Source: Nitrosomonas sp. (GTDB lineage Bacteria > Pseudomonadota > Gammaproteobacteria > Burkholderiales > Nitrosomonadaceae). From it: a DNA stretch of 64,000 nt. The notes beneath the pieces are model-generated. The model was not told where the DNA came from. It searched no databases and saw only the letters and a list, made by a program, of their open reading frames with translations. Of the stretch, positions 49,293 through 59,631 are shown one piece after another (within the stretch, counting starts at the first letter, position 1; each line of letters opens with the position of its first letter). The DNA lies in NCBI GenBank assembly GCA_024281995.1, contig JAMWZW010000001.1, positions 620,001 to 684,000 of the forward strand, given 5' to 3'. Made by a program: the position numbers and the translations under genes.

Positions 49293-49754
49293 ATGGTAAA
49301 ACTTGATCAAGCTGTAGATAACTTTGCATTACCGGCAACAGGAGGGAGCGATTTTTCCTTAGCAGACTACTTGGGAAAAACAATAGTTATTTATTTTTAT
49401 CCCAAAGATGATACACCCGGCTGTACTACGGAAGGTCAGGATTTTCGTGATCATTACTCAGCATTTTCGGAGAATAATTGCATTATTGTTGGTGTTTCAC
49501 GTGATTCACTCATCTCTCATGAAAAATTTAAGGAAAAAATGCAATTTCCGTTTGACTTGCTTAGCGATATAGACGAAAAAGTTTGCAATTTATTCGATGT
49601 CATGAAAATGAAAAATATGTACGGCAAGCAAGTTTGCGGCATCGAACGCAGTACTTTCGTGATCGATGGACTAGGAATTCTTCGGAAAGAATGGCGTGGC
49701 GTAAAAGTGCCAGGCCATGTCCAAGAAGTTCTCGATTTTGTTTCTACACTATAG
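49293..49754 (+). CDS. bcp: Thiol peroxidase Bcp (PrxQ-type peroxiredoxin)
   Basis: A 153-residue cytoplasmic peroxiredoxin. The peroxidatic Cys44 lies in DDTPGCTTEGQDF. The resolving cysteine that sits five residues later in many Bcp proteins is absent, so reduction must use another cysteine (one lies in KVCNLF and another in KQVCGIE) or a partner thiol. It follows ccmI by seven bases and converges on mrcA. Confidence 0.95.
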   Translation: MVKLDQAVDNFALPATGGSDFSLADYLGKTIVIYFYPKDDTPGCTTEGQDFRDHYSAFSENNCIIVGVSRDSLISHEKFKEKMQFPFDLLSDIDEKVCNLFDVMKMKNMYGKQVCGIERSTFVIDGLGILRKEWRGVKVPGHVQEVLDFVSTL

Positions 49755-49799
49755 CAAATATTAGAGATAAATTAATTAATCTGATTAGTGGTTCTCATA

Positions 49800-52124
49800 T
49801 CAGAACAGCTGATCCTTTAGATCCCTTGTATCTCTAGGCGCTTGATCAACATAAGTTGGTGTTTCTACAAGCGGTGGGAGGTGTTCATTGAAAAAATATT
49901 CAGTCAGCGTTCCAGAGGATTCTCTAAACCCTGATGATGGATTAATTTTTGTTGCAAGAATGCCATGAGGGGCTTTGTATTCTGCTATAGGAATGCTTTT
50001 TAAGGCTACGCTCATATAATCAATCCAAATTGGTAATGCAACACGTCCTCCGGTTTCGTTATTTCCAAGGGACTTAGGCTCATCATACCCTGTCCATGTA
50101 ATTGTTACTAAGTCTTTTTGGAAGCCGCAGAACCATGCATCGACGAAATTGCTCGTTGTTCCTGTTTTACCCGCCAGATCTGTTCTCCCCAACTGCTTAG
50201 CTTTAATGGCTGTGCCATAATTGATAACATCTTGCATCATGCTTGTCATAATGAAAGCATTCCGCGGATCTATGACTCGTTTGGCGCCATTCGAAACCGC
50301 TAAAGGCTGGAATTGTTCAAGTACATTACCTTTTTCATCCTCGATACTCTTTATAAAATAAGGCGAAATACGAAAACCGCCGTTTGCAAAAATGGCGTAT
50401 CCTGCAGCCATTTGCATGGGTGTAACTGAACCTGAGCCTAGCACCATAGGTAAATAAGCCGGATGTCGATTGGCATCAAAACCAAAGCGAGTAATATAAT
50501 CTTGTCCGTATTGAATACCAATAGCTTGTAATATTCGAATGGATACAAGATTTTTTGATTTAGCTAGAGCAGTGCGCATGCGCATTGGCCCTTCAAATTT
50601 GCCATCAAAATTTTTGGGTTCCCATAGCTGACCACCTGTTTGTGTAGCGCTAAATGTCAGCGGCGCATCATTGATTATTGTTGCTGGGGTAAAGCCTTTC
50701 TCTAAAGCTGCAGAATAAATAAACGGTTTGAAACTGGAACCAGGTTGTCGCCATGCTTGTGTAACATGATTGAATTGATTTTTATAAAAATCGAAACCGC
50801 CAATTAAAGCACGAATGGCCCCATCATTGGGATCTAATGAAACAAGAGCGCCTTCAACCTCTGGGAGCTGAACAATATGCCATACATTTTTATTATTTTT
50901 TTGTATACGAATTAATGCGCCGGGTATTATGTATTTTTTTTCCGTCTCTTTCTTATTGCTTAAGAATTTTTGCGCAAACTTGAGGCCTTCACCAGTGATC
51001 TCAACAATTTCTCCACCTTTGCGGTAAACTTGGACTGTATTGGGCTTAACGGCTAATACGATTGCTGGATGGATATCTCCACTGTCGTTAATTTCATCCA
51101 ATGCATCATCAATCGTCTTTTCTTGATTAGCGCTGAACTTAAGTAAGTCTATATAAGCTTCTGGGCCTCGATAGCCACGGCGTCTATCATATTCAATTAC
51201 ATTTTTTCTGAGCGCCTGATAAGCAGCGATTTGATCTATCTGGCGGATCGTTGTGTAAACTTTTATTCCTTTACTGTAAGCGTCTTCCTGATAACGATCA
51301 TAGATTACCTGGCGCACCATTTCAGCGATATATTCAGCGGGCATTGCAAAAACTAGCGACTGCCTCTTGATGGGAACAGGTTGCTTTTCTAATTCACTCA
51401 ACTCATTACTCGAGATATGATTTAAGATGCGTAATCGTCCGAGTACATAAAGCTGTCGACTTTTTGCACGCTTAGAATTGCTAATGGGATTATAGCTGGA
51501 TGGTGCCTTGGGCAATCCTGCCAGCATAGCAGCTTCAGCCATGTTGATTTCTTGTAGTGATTTTCCAAAATATGTTTGCGCTGCAGCAGCAAAGCCATAG
51601 CTACGCTGTCCAAGGTAGATTTGGTTGACATAGAGCTCTAAGATTTTGTCTTTACTGAGGTTATGCTCAATTTTAAAAGCTAGTAAAGCTTCACTGAATT
51701 TTCGAGTAAGCGTTTTTTCTCTTGATAAAAAAAAGTTTCGTGCCACTTGCATGGTGATAGTACTTGCACCCTGACGCACACTTCCTGCTGAAAAGTTTGA
51801 ATAAGCGGCTCGCAATACACCTAGATAATCGACGCCACCATGTTCATAGAAGCGATCGTCTTCGGCGGCGAGAATTGCCAATTTAAGATGTTTGGGCACT
51901 TCAGAAATTGTCACAACATTTCTGCGCTCCGCTCCAAATTCTCCGATTAAAAGACCTTCGTCACTATAGATTCGTAACGGTATTTTGGGGCGATAGTCAG
52001 TTAATGTATCTAGAGAGGGTAGATTTGAATATATGACCAGTGCTGCAAATCCAACCAATAAGACAACAATTAAGCCCAAGGCAGATAGGGCAGCAAAAAA
52101 ATAATACAACCAACGAGCTAACAT
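49800..52124 (-). CDS. mrcA: Penicillin-binding protein 1A
   Basis: A 774-residue bifunctional peptidoglycan synthase. One N-terminal membrane helix is followed by the glycosyltransferase domain (catalytic Glu88 in AAEDDRFYEHGG; later TITMQVARNFFL), an OB-like insert, and the transpeptidase domain with Ser463 (PGSSFKP), SKN and Lys653 (GKTGTT). It is divergent from pilM across 211 bases, a conserved arrangement. Confidence 0.97.
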   Translation of the reverse strand: MLARWLYYFFAALSALGLIVVLLVGFAALVIYSNLPSLDTLTDYRPKIPLRIYSDEGLLIGEFGAERRNVVTISEVPKHLKLAILAAEDDRFYEHGGVDYLGVLRAAYSNFSAGSVRQGASTITMQVARNFFLSREKTLTRKFSEALLAFKIEHNLSKDKILELYVNQIYLGQRSYGFAAAAQTYFGKSLQEINMAEAAMLAGLPKAPSSYNPISNSKRAKSRQLYVLGRLRILNHISSNELSELEKQPVPIKRQSLVFAMPAEYIAEMVRQVIYDRYQEDAYSKGIKVYTTIRQIDQIAAYQALRKNVIEYDRRRGYRGPEAYIDLLKFSANQEKTIDDALDEINDSGDIHPAIVLAVKPNTVQVYRKGGEIVEITGEGLKFAQKFLSNKKETEKKYIIPGALIRIQKNNKNVWHIVQLPEVEGALVSLDPNDGAIRALIGGFDFYKNQFNHVTQAWRQPGSSFKPFIYSAALEKGFTPATIINDAPLTFSATQTGGQLWEPKNFDGKFEGPMRMRTALAKSKNLVSIRILQAIGIQYGQDYITRFGFDANRHPAYLPMVLGSGSVTPMQMAAGYAIFANGGFRISPYFIKSIEDEKGNVLEQFQPLAVSNGAKRVIDPRNAFIMTSMMQDVINYGTAIKAKQLGRTDLAGKTGTTSNFVDAWFCGFQKDLVTITWTGYDEPKSLGNNETGGRVALPIWIDYMSVALKSIPIAEYKAPHGILATKINPSSGFRESSGTLTEYFFNEHLPPLVETPTYVDQAPRDTRDLKDQLF

Positions 52125-52335
52125 GAATATGGGGTTAATTAAATGATGAAGGTATTAATCCACAGTTATAAGGGCAATATATATCCCTTTTCTAAGGATA
52201 AGAATTTGTTAAATCTGGCAGAATCAACAGCATTATCTGAACATATTTTGAGAATTAAGAAAATATTAAGTAGTTTACATATTTTTTTTACAGATTGGGT
52301 AATTTATAAACCACGAATATCACTCTGACGAGCTA
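52125..52335. promoter_or_regulatory. Divergent intergenic region between mrcA and pilM
   Basis: This 211-base AT-rich stretch must hold the promoters for both directions. A short open frame (52143-52328) is present but has no family features or good ribosome site. I could not place specific promoter boxes. Confidence 0.4.
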
Positions 52336-53439
52336 ATGTTTAAGAGTAACTTTGAAATCAATCTAGATTTTTTAAGGATAAAGTCCCCTCGATTAATAGG
52401 AGTGGATATTAGTTCTTCGTCTGTGAAAATGGTTGAATTATCGAGGAGTGGAAAAGGAAACCAAACTTATCGCATTGACCGCTATGTCATTGAACCAATG
52501 CCGGCTGATGCGATGCTTGACGGCGGGATTGTTAATTTAGAAGCTGTTAGCGAATGTTTGCAACGCGGATGGAAGCGTATGGGAACACGCTTAAAGAATG
52601 TTGCGTTGGCATTACCTGTGACGGATGTTATTACTAAAAAGATTATTGTACCAGCAGGACAACGTGAAGATGATCTCGCTTTTCAAGTCGAAACCGAAGC
52701 CAGCCAGTACATTCCTTTTCCTCTCGATGAAATTGATCTTGATTTTCAGGTAGTCAAGCCTGTACAAGATAGCCAGGAAGAAGTTGAAGTTCTTATTGCT
52801 GCATCGCGTAAAGAGAAAGTGGAAGATCGAGTAGCTGCAGCCTTATCTGCTGGCCTCAAAGCGATTGTTATGGATATTGAATCCTATGCAGCGCAAGCCG
52901 CATTTGAGTTAACTCTGGGGCAGCTACCCGAAAACAGTAAGGATCAAGTAATCGCACTGGTTGATATTGGTGCAACCGTTATGAAAATTAATGTATTTCA
53001 CAACGGCGAGCCAGTATATACAAGAGATCAACCATTTGGGGGAAATCAGCTAACACAGGAGATCAGTAACCAGTTTAATCTTTCTACGGAGGAATCCGAG
53101 ACTGCCAAGCGAAATGGCAATTTACCCGATAATTATAAATCCGATGTTTTGCAACCTTTTTGCGAAACATTGGCAATCGAAGTCATGCGCGCTATCCAGT
53201 TTTTTTATACTTCAACACAATATACTGAAGTGAATTATATTTTTATAGCGGGCGGGTGTGCAGTGATTCCAGGCTTGAGCGATATCATCGCATCGCGTAC
53301 ACAAGTGAGCACGTTTGTCGTGAATCCATTTGCGAATATGGAATTATCCAGCCGCATTACTTCTAGACAACTCAATGTTGATGCATCGTCCCTTTTAATT
53401 GCTTGTGGTTTGGCATTGCGCAGTTTTGATCCATCATGA
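52336..53439 (+). CDS. pilM: Type IV pilus assembly protein PilM
   Basis: A 367-residue actin-like cytoplasmic ATP-binding protein: phosphate-binding GVDISSSSVKMVEL near residue 21, later ALVDIGATVMKINVF and FIAGGCAVIPGL. It binds the N-terminus of PilN and links the alignment complex to the motor. The stop overlaps pilN by four bases. Confidence 0.97.
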   Translation: MFKSNFEINLDFLRIKSPRLIGVDISSSSVKMVELSRSGKGNQTYRIDRYVIEPMPADAMLDGGIVNLEAVSECLQRGWKRMGTRLKNVALALPVTDVITKKIIVPAGQREDDLAFQVETEASQYIPFPLDEIDLDFQVVKPVQDSQEEVEVLIAASRKEKVEDRVAAALSAGLKAIVMDIESYAAQAAFELTLGQLPENSKDQVIALVDIGATVMKINVFHNGEPVYTRDQPFGGNQLTQEISNQFNLSTEESETAKRNGNLPDNYKSDVLQPFCETLAIEVMRAIQFFYTSTQYTEVNYIFIAGGCAVIPGLSDIIASRTQVSTFVVNPFANMELSSRITSRQLNVDASSLLIACGLALRSFDPS

Positions 53440-53993
53440 TACGAATTAATCTGTTACCGCATCGTGAGCTCAAGCGCAAGGCGCAGCAGCAACAAATTGC
53501 GATATTAGCAGGTGTAGTGGGTTGTTTAGGTATTGCTGTTGTATGGGTTATCAATTCGATGATTGCAGGAGAAACAGAATACCAAAATGGTCGCAATCAA
53601 TATTTAAATGATCAAATTGCTATCCTGGACAAAGAAATCGCGGAAATTAAAGATATTAAAACACGAACCGACGAGCTATTAGCGCGTAAACAGATAGTAG
53701 AGTCATTGCAGAACAGTCGATCGGAAGTCGTTCATTTGCTAGATCAATTGGTAAGGTTGCTTCCAGACGGAGTTTATCTGCAAAGTGTGAAACAGGTCGA
53801 TGATGATATTAATTTAATTGGTTTTGCGCAATCCAATGCATGGGTTTCAACATTAATGCGTAACCTTGAATCCTCTCCCTATCTCGAATCGGCTTTATTG
53901 ATAGAAATTAAGGCGATTACTGTCAATAATGCGCGCCAAAATGAATTTAATATGAAAGTAAAGATTACCCAAACACCTGGTGAGGGTTTATAG
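53436..53993 (+). CDS. pilN: Type IV pilus assembly protein PilN
   Basis: A 185-residue inner membrane protein beginning with the PilM-binding INLLPHRE motif, then one helix (about 24-43), a coiled coil (about 55-95) and a periplasmic ferredoxin-like domain. It pairs with PilO. Confidence 0.96.
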   Translation: MIRINLLPHRELKRKAQQQQIAILAGVVGCLGIAVVWVINSMIAGETEYQNGRNQYLNDQIAILDKEIAEIKDIKTRTDELLARKQIVESLQNSRSEVVHLLDQLVRLLPDGVYLQSVKQVDDDINLIGFAQSNAWVSTLMRNLESSPYLESALLIEIKAITVNNARQNEFNMKVKITQTPGEGL

Positions 53994-54043
53994 AATTTCG
54001 CCTTTTAATTTATTTTGATAATTTTTCGCAAGAATATATTGTA

Positions 54044-54655
54044 ATGAATCTACTCAATGAGTTACGTCAACTAGACATCAATAGTGCGGGTAATTGGCCA
54101 GTTGCATTCAAAGCGTGTGCATTGATAATTCTATTTATTGCCATTGTAATTGCAGGTTACTATTTTGTCTGGGAAGAGCAATTGAAAACATTGGAAAATG
54201 CCCAAGGTCAAGAAGAAACATTAAAAACGACTTATCTAGTAAAAAAAAGAAGTGCTGTTAATTTGCCCGCGCTACGGCAGCAACTGATAGAAATCGAAAA
54301 CTCTCTGGGTGCGTTGTTGAGGCAGTTACCCGATAAATCTGAAATGGAAGCATTATTAATCGATATTAATCAGGCAGGGTTGGGTCGTGGATTGCAGTTT
54401 GAGCTATTTAAACCAGCAGCAAATGAAACGATCAATGCATTCTATGCCGAACTTCCAATTGCAATTCGTGTAATTGGTAATTATCACGATATTGGTGCAT
54501 TTGCCAGTGATGTTGCACAATTACCACGGATAGTAACTTTGAACAACATCAGCCTGGCGCCTGGGTCTGACGGGAAATTAGTATTGGATGCTGTTGCAAA
54601 AACGTTTCGTTATCTGGATGAAGAAGAAATAGCAAAGCAAGCTGGAGGAAAATGA
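54044..54655 (+). CDS. pilO: Type IV pilus assembly protein PilO
   Basis: A 203-residue inner membrane protein: short cytoplasmic start, one helix (about 26-44), coiled coil (about 45-105) and a periplasmic domain with YHDIGAFASDVAQLPRIV. It forms the PilN/PilO platform. It lies 50 bases after pilN and three before pilP. Confidence 0.96.
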   Translation: MNLLNELRQLDINSAGNWPVAFKACALIILFIAIVIAGYYFVWEEQLKTLENAQGQEETLKTTYLVKKRSAVNLPALRQQLIEIENSLGALLRQLPDKSEMEALLIDINQAGLGRGLQFELFKPAANETINAFYAELPIAIRVIGNYHDIGAFASDVAQLPRIVTLNNISLAPGSDGKLVLDAVAKTFRYLDEEEIAKQAGGK

Positions 54656-54658
54656 ATT

Positions 54659-55177
54659 ATGATTAAACGGTTATTCCTACTAGTACTACTTATTATTTCT
54701 TTGATAATGATAACGGCTTGTAGTCAGAATGATTATAGTGATCTGGAAGCATTTATTCATGACTCCGGGAATGGCTTGCATGGTCAGATTGATCCGGTAC
54801 CGGACGTTAAATCCTATAGGCATTTTACTTATCAAGCTTTTGATATACCTAACCCATTTTTGCCACGTAAGAGTGATCAAGCACAAAGCACAATAAATGG
54901 CATTCAACCAGATTTAAATCGTAGCAAGGAAGTATTGGAATCTTATCCGTTGGAGAGTTTGCTCATGGTGGGCTCACTGCAACGGGAAGGGTCAATCTAT
55001 GCTTTGATAAAATCACCAGATGGTACATTGTATCGCGTTAAAGAAGGTAATTATTTGGGGCAGAATTTTGGGAAAATCGATCATATCTCTGAGACAGAGG
55101 TTAAGCTGGTAGAAATTGTACAGGGGGGCGTGAATGAATGGACTGAGCGGGTTAGTGCACTCATGCTGAAAAATTAG
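54659..55177 (+). CDS. pilP: Type IV pilus lipoprotein PilP
   Basis: A 172-residue lipoprotein (lipobox ITAC, Cys about 21). A flexible N-terminal part binds PilN/PilO and the C-terminal beta domain (about 95-170; LESLLMVGSLQREGSIYALI, YRVKEGNYLGQNFG) contacts PilQ in known systems. Confidence 0.95.
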   Translation: MIKRLFLLVLLIISLIMITACSQNDYSDLEAFIHDSGNGLHGQIDPVPDVKSYRHFTYQAFDIPNPFLPRKSDQAQSTINGIQPDLNRSKEVLESYPLESLLMVGSLQREGSIYALIKSPDGTLYRVKEGNYLGQNFGKIDHISETEVKLVEIVQGGVNEWTERVSALMLKN

Positions 55178-55203
55178 AAGTACAACCATGTTAGCTATCG
55201 ACA

Positions 55204-57312
55204 ATGAGAAAAAAGATTCTAGGTTTGGGAATAGTAGCACCGTTGTTTTTTATTGTTACTACAGTTTTTGCTGAAGAGAGTCCTTCAGAGGTGGTGCCGA
55301 ATACTGCGAATAGCAATAGTATTCGATCGATTGATATTTCTAATATTCAGAATGGCGAAGTCGTTGCTAAATTAACCTTAGACCATCCACTTCAAACATT
55401 TCCAACAGGCGTTTCATTAAGCAATCCTCATCGTATTTATTTTGATTTCTATGACGTTACAAATGGCATGGGCAGGAATGTCCAAGAAGCGCCAGAAAGT
55501 GATTTACACAGCATTAATATTGTTCAAGTGGGAAATCGAACACGGGTAGTATTGAATTTATCAAAATTGATGAAACACAATATTCGCGCGATCGATAATA
55601 CGCTTTTCATCAGACTGGTTGCAGTAAATGAAAATCAGGTGGTGAGTGCGCCTGTACGATTTGCTGAAGTAACGCCAAATAAACACATGAATAGTTTGCG
55701 TGATATCGATTTTCGGCGTGGAACAAGTGGCGAAGGGCGTATCATTGTCGATATGACGAAAGGGAATACCGGTGTTGATGTTCAGCGGCAAGGTAATGAT
55801 GTTTTTGTCGAATTTGTCGATACTTTTCTTCCCGATAGTTTGCGAAGGCGTTTGGACGTTGTAGATTTTGCTACGCCGGTAAATACCATTGAAACTTCAA
55901 AAAGGGGGGATAATGTTCGCATCATTGTGAAATCAGGCGGTAAATGGGAGCATTCGGCTCGTCAATCGGGTACACAATTTATTCTGGAAGTTCGAGCGTT
56001 GACGGATGATGAAGAAGAGCTAGCAAAACGAAAACGAGTCGATGGTGGTTATACGGGTGAACGGTTATCGCTGAATTTTCAAGATGTGGAAGTAAGAGCG
56101 ATACTGCAAGTCATCGCGGACTTTACCAATTTAAATATTATTGCCAGCGATTCTGTGAGTGGAAATCTGACCTTGCGCCTAAAGGACGTTCCGTGGGATC
56201 AGGCGCTGGATATTGTGTTGCAGGTGCACGGATTGGATAAACGCAAAACAGGCAACGTTATATTTGTGGCACCGGGTAAAGAAATGGCGGATAGGGAATT
56301 GCTTGATTTGGAAGCGAAGTTGCAAATCACTGAAATGGAGCCATTGCAAACTGAAATTCTTCATCTCAATCATCGTAGAGTCAATTCATTAATGTTCGAA
56401 GGAATGCTCAGCAAGCGCGGAACAATTAATTTGGATGAAATTAGCAACACCATCACAGTTACTGACATTCCGGTCAGGCTAAACGAAATTAAGAAACGTA
56501 TCCAAAAACTGGATGTTTTTGAACGGCAAGTCATGATTGAAGCACGTATTGTCGAAGCGACAGATACCTTCAGCCGCAATTTGGGGGCGCGTTTTGGTAT
56601 ACAAAATGCCACGGGTATAGGAGACCAGAATTTAGGGATATCAGGGAATTTGACTGGCTCAAGCGCATTAGCTGCAGGCGGTGCAGCCAGCGGTGCCAAC
56701 AATTTGAATGTGAATTTACCTGCCGCAGCGGCTACCGGATTGCTGGGCGGGCCGGCTGCTTTAGGACTTAGTTTGATGAAAATAAACAATAACCGCATTA
56801 TCAATCTCGAGTTATCAGCTTTGGAAACAGACCAGCGAGGCAGAATTATCGCTAGCCCACGTGTTGTGACTGCGCATGGGGTAGAAGCAACTATCGAACA
56901 AGGCGATCGGGTTCCTTACCAACAAGCAACCAGCAGCGGTGCAACCAGCATACGGTTTATGGATGCGACACTCAGATTAAGGGTTAAGCCATTGATTACT
57001 TACAATGGGCAAATTGATATGGAGTTAAATGTCAATCAGGACAAAATCGGTACGCCGCTTAATGCATTCCTGCCGCCTCCGATCAATACCAAGCAGGTAA
57101 CGACGAAGGTGTTAGTGGAAAATGGCGGAACCGTCGTCATTGGTGGAATTTTTGACCGCACTGAGAATGAAGTGGTTAACAAAATTCCTTTACTCGGTGA
57201 TATTCCGGTACTGGGTAATGTTTTTCGCAATACCGCCAAAGTGGATAATAAGCGTGAACTGTTAATTTTTGTTACGCCGCGTATTTTAAGCGAGAGCCTT
57301 AATATTCAATAA
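55204..57312 (+). CDS. pilQ: Type IV pilus secretin PilQ
   Basis: A 702-residue outer membrane secretin. Signal peptide, two AMIN peptidoglycan-binding domains (about 40-130 and 155-255), a secretin/TonB short N-terminal domain (about 280-350; LNFQDVEVRAILQVIADFTNLNI), an N1-type domain, and the secretin channel (about 430-700; VMIEARIVEA, VVIGGIFDRTENE, PLLGDIPVLGNVFR). Last pilus gene; converges on trmL with only seven bases between. The aroK/aroB genes that often follow are absent. Confidence 0.97.
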   Translation: MRKKILGLGIVAPLFFIVTTVFAEESPSEVVPNTANSNSIRSIDISNIQNGEVVAKLTLDHPLQTFPTGVSLSNPHRIYFDFYDVTNGMGRNVQEAPESDLHSINIVQVGNRTRVVLNLSKLMKHNIRAIDNTLFIRLVAVNENQVVSAPVRFAEVTPNKHMNSLRDIDFRRGTSGEGRIIVDMTKGNTGVDVQRQGNDVFVEFVDTFLPDSLRRRLDVVDFATPVNTIETSKRGDNVRIIVKSGGKWEHSARQSGTQFILEVRALTDDEEELAKRKRVDGGYTGERLSLNFQDVEVRAILQVIADFTNLNIIASDSVSGNLTLRLKDVPWDQALDIVLQVHGLDKRKTGNVIFVAPGKEMADRELLDLEAKLQITEMEPLQTEILHLNHRRVNSLMFEGMLSKRGTINLDEISNTITVTDIPVRLNEIKKRIQKLDVFERQVMIEARIVEATDTFSRNLGARFGIQNATGIGDQNLGISGNLTGSSALAAGGAASGANNLNVNLPAAAATGLLGGPAALGLSLMKINNNRIINLELSALETDQRGRIIASPRVVTAHGVEATIEQGDRVPYQQATSSGATSIRFMDATLRLRVKPLITYNGQIDMELNVNQDKIGTPLNAFLPPPINTKQVTTKVLVENGGTVVIGGIFDRTENEVVNKIPLLGDIPVLGNVFRNTAKVDNKRELLIFVTPRILSESLNIQ

Positions 57313-57319
57313 CTGCCGA

Positions 57320-57784
57320 TTATTGCCCTGACGGGAAGCCGGTTTGACGCCAGGCTTCAAATGCAATAATCGCTACGGCATTGGATAAATTCAGGCTGCG
57401 GCTGGTTTTTATCATCGGTACCCGGATACGCTCAGCCTCTTGGAAGGTTTCCATAACGTGAGCAGGCAAACCGCAACTTTCCGCGCCAAATAAAAAAGCA
57501 TCTCCTTCTATGTACTGTACTTTGTCATAGCGTTGTTTGCCTTTAGTCGTTATTGCAAAGATGCGATGACTCTGCAAGCTTTTGCGGCACTCCATCCAAT
57601 TTTCATGTACGATCATTCGAGCAAATTCATGATAATCCAGACCGGCGCGCAATAATTGCTTGTCTTGAAGAGGAAAGCCTAATGGCTTGATAAGATGCAA
57701 CTGCATGCCGGTATTAGCGCAGAGACGGATGATATTTCCTGTATTGGGAGGGATTTCGGGTTGATGCAGGATGATGTTGAACAT
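57320..57784 (-). CDS. trmL: tRNA (cytidine(34)-2'-O)-methyltransferase
   Basis: A 154-residue SPOUT methyltransferase that 2'-O-methylates the wobble base of tRNA-Leu isoacceptors. It begins MFNIILHQPEIPPNTGNIIR and contains the knot motifs LFGAESCGLP and RSLNLSNAVAII. It lies 16 bases downstream of comF on the same strand. Confidence 0.95.
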   Translation of the reverse strand: MFNIILHQPEIPPNTGNIIRLCANTGMQLHLIKPLGFPLQDKQLLRAGLDYHEFARMIVHENWMECRKSLQSHRIFAITTKGKQRYDKVQYIEGDAFLFGAESCGLPAHVMETFQEAERIRVPMIKTSRSLNLSNAVAIIAFEAWRQTGFPSGQ

Positions 57785-57800
57785 GTAGGTATACTATTTT

Positions 57801-58493
57801 CTAGGGTGTATAAGGATCGATTGGATTAATTTCGCTGATCGTTCTGGCAATGATCCAATTACTGATTTCAGCCGCTCCTTGCCGACGAAGAACTTTAGCC
57901 AATTCATTGAGTGTAGCGCCTGTTGTCATGACATCATCGACGATTGCAATATGCTTTCCCGACAAGTCAATTATACAGTCAAAAGCTTTACGGATATTTT
58001 TCTGCCGATCTCTCCAAGGTAGTCCCGTTTGTGGTGGAGTATGCTTGATACGATTGCAACTATCAGGCAGCAACGCAATATGTAATTGCTTGGAAAGATA
58101 ACGGCTGATTTCCAATGCTTGATTAAAGCCGCGCTCGCGCAATCTGATTGGGTGCAAGGGCATAGGGATAATAACATCCGGCAGCGTTGTTGTTTCTAAT
58201 TGTGGCATAAGCAGATTTGCAAGAATGGGGGCAATTGCTAAATTGGCTCGATATTTAAAGGAATGTATCAACGCATCGATCGGAAAGGCATAGCGAACAG
58301 CGGCAATGGAACGCGTGAAAGCCGGCGGCTTGGTCAGGCAAGCTCCACATATTTCTGCCGTTGGTACTGGCCACAAACAGACGGGACAGTGCGCTGCTGG
58401 CAATTGTGGTAAATGATTAGCGCACGGCGCGCATAAGTCTTGTTGGGTAGCGATGCCGCACAGCACGCAGTTTTTCTCATTGAATAGTTGCAT
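57801..58493 (-). CDS. comF: ComF-family phosphoribosyltransferase-like protein
   Basis: A 230-residue protein with an N-terminal zinc-finger-like double CxxC region (CVLCG, CAPC, CPVCLWP, CGACL) and a PRTase domain ending in VDDVMTTGATLNE. In naturally transformable bacteria ComF takes part in DNA uptake. Divergent from bioB. Confidence 0.93.
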   Translation of the reverse strand: MQLFNEKNCVLCGIATQQDLCAPCANHLPQLPAAHCPVCLWPVPTAEICGACLTKPPAFTRSIAAVRYAFPIDALIHSFKYRANLAIAPILANLLMPQLETTTLPDVIIPMPLHPIRLRERGFNQALEISRYLSKQLHIALLPDSCNRIKHTPPQTGLPWRDRQKNIRKAFDCIIDLSGKHIAIVDDVMTTGATLNELAKVLRRQGAAEISNWIIARTISEINPIDPYTP

Positions 58494-58623
58494 CTCGAAT
58501 GTTCAATCGTTGAGTAATGAATGGTAGAAGAATTGACAGCAAAGATCGAATCCTTGATCATCCCAAATAACTAGCAATCAAAAGCATTTATTGCTCATTT
58601 AAACAGTTAACAGGTAAATCGGC

Positions 58624-59631
58624 ATGAATTACAACTCATTTACAACTTGCGAAGCACACGACAGTATAGTCAATAAAACTGCAAAACCAGAAAATGCGGC
58701 ACAATGGAGCGTGGCTGAAGTCCAGTCATTATTGGATATGCCATTTAACGATCTGATTTACCGTGCGCAATGTGTGCATCGGCAATACCACGATGCCAAC
58801 GGCGTGCAATTATCTACGCTTATTTCTGTAAAAACGGGCGGCTGCCCGGAGGATTGCGGTTATTGTCCGCAAGCGGCACGTTATCACACGAGTGTTGAAA
58901 CCCAGGACATGCTCTCGCTGGCTGAAGTGGTCACCGCGGCGGTGGCGGCAAAAGCCAAAGGCGCTTCGCGGTTTTGCATGGGCGCTGCATGGCGTGGGCC
59001 AAAGCAGCGCGATATCGAAAAAATGACTGAAATGGTGCGTGCAGTCAAGTCGCTCGGTATGGAAACCTGTGCCACACTGGGTTTGCTCAAACCTGGTCAG
59101 GCGCAACAATTAAGCGAAGCAGGTTTGGATTACTACAATCACAATCTCGATACCGCGCCGGAATATTATGAAGAGGTTATTACCACTCGGCAGTATCAGG
59201 ATCGTTTGAATACCTTGCAGGAAGTGCGTGATGCAGGCATTAACGTGTGTTGCGGCGGTATCGTCGGCATGGGCGAAACGCGAGAAACCCGCGCCGGATT
59301 GATCGCGCAGTTAGCCAATTTGAATCCCTATCCGGAATCGGTACCGATCAATCAATTGGTGCAAGTTAAAGGAACGCCGCTTTATGGCACTGCAACGCTC
59401 GACTCGTTCGAATTCGTGCGTACCATTGCCGCGGCGCGGATTACCATGCCAAAAGCGATGGTGCGGTTATCCGCCGGCCGGCAGGAAATGTCCGAGGCTA
59501 TTCAAGCATTATGTTTTTTGGCGGGCGCCAATTCCATTTTTTATGGCGACAAATTATTGACGACGGGAAATCCGGAAGTGGACCGTGATCAAGCGCTGTT
59601 GGATAAATTGGGGCTGCACGCATTGTCATAA
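58624..59631 (+). CDS. bioB: Biotin synthase
   Basis: A 335-residue radical-SAM enzyme inserting sulfur into dethiobiotin. The radical cluster motif is CPEDCGYC; the second cluster ligands lie in [17 protein letters not shown] and [13 protein letters not shown], and the arginine in [11 protein letters not shown]. First gene of the bio operon; bioF starts directly at the next base. Confidence 0.98.
   Translation: MNYNSFTTCEAHDSIVNKTAKPENAAQWSVAEVQSLLDMPFNDLIYRAQCVHRQYHDANGVQLSTLISVKTGGCPEDCGYCPQAARYHTSVETQDMLSLAEVVTAAVAAKAKGASRFCMGAAWRGPKQRDIEKMTEMVRAVKSLGMETCATLGLLKPGQAQQLSEAGLDYYNHNLDTAPEYYEEVITTRQYQDRLNTLQEVRDAGINVCCGGIVGMGETRETRAGLIAQLANLNPYPESVPINQLVQVKGTPLYGTATLDSFEFVRTIAAARITMPKAMVRLSAGRQEMSEAIQALCFLAGANSIFYGDKLLTTGNPEVDRDQALLDKLGLHALS

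Noticed and set aside
52143..52328. Small protein between mrcA and pilM
   Set aside because: No ribosome site of quality or family features; the region is needed for divergent promoters.
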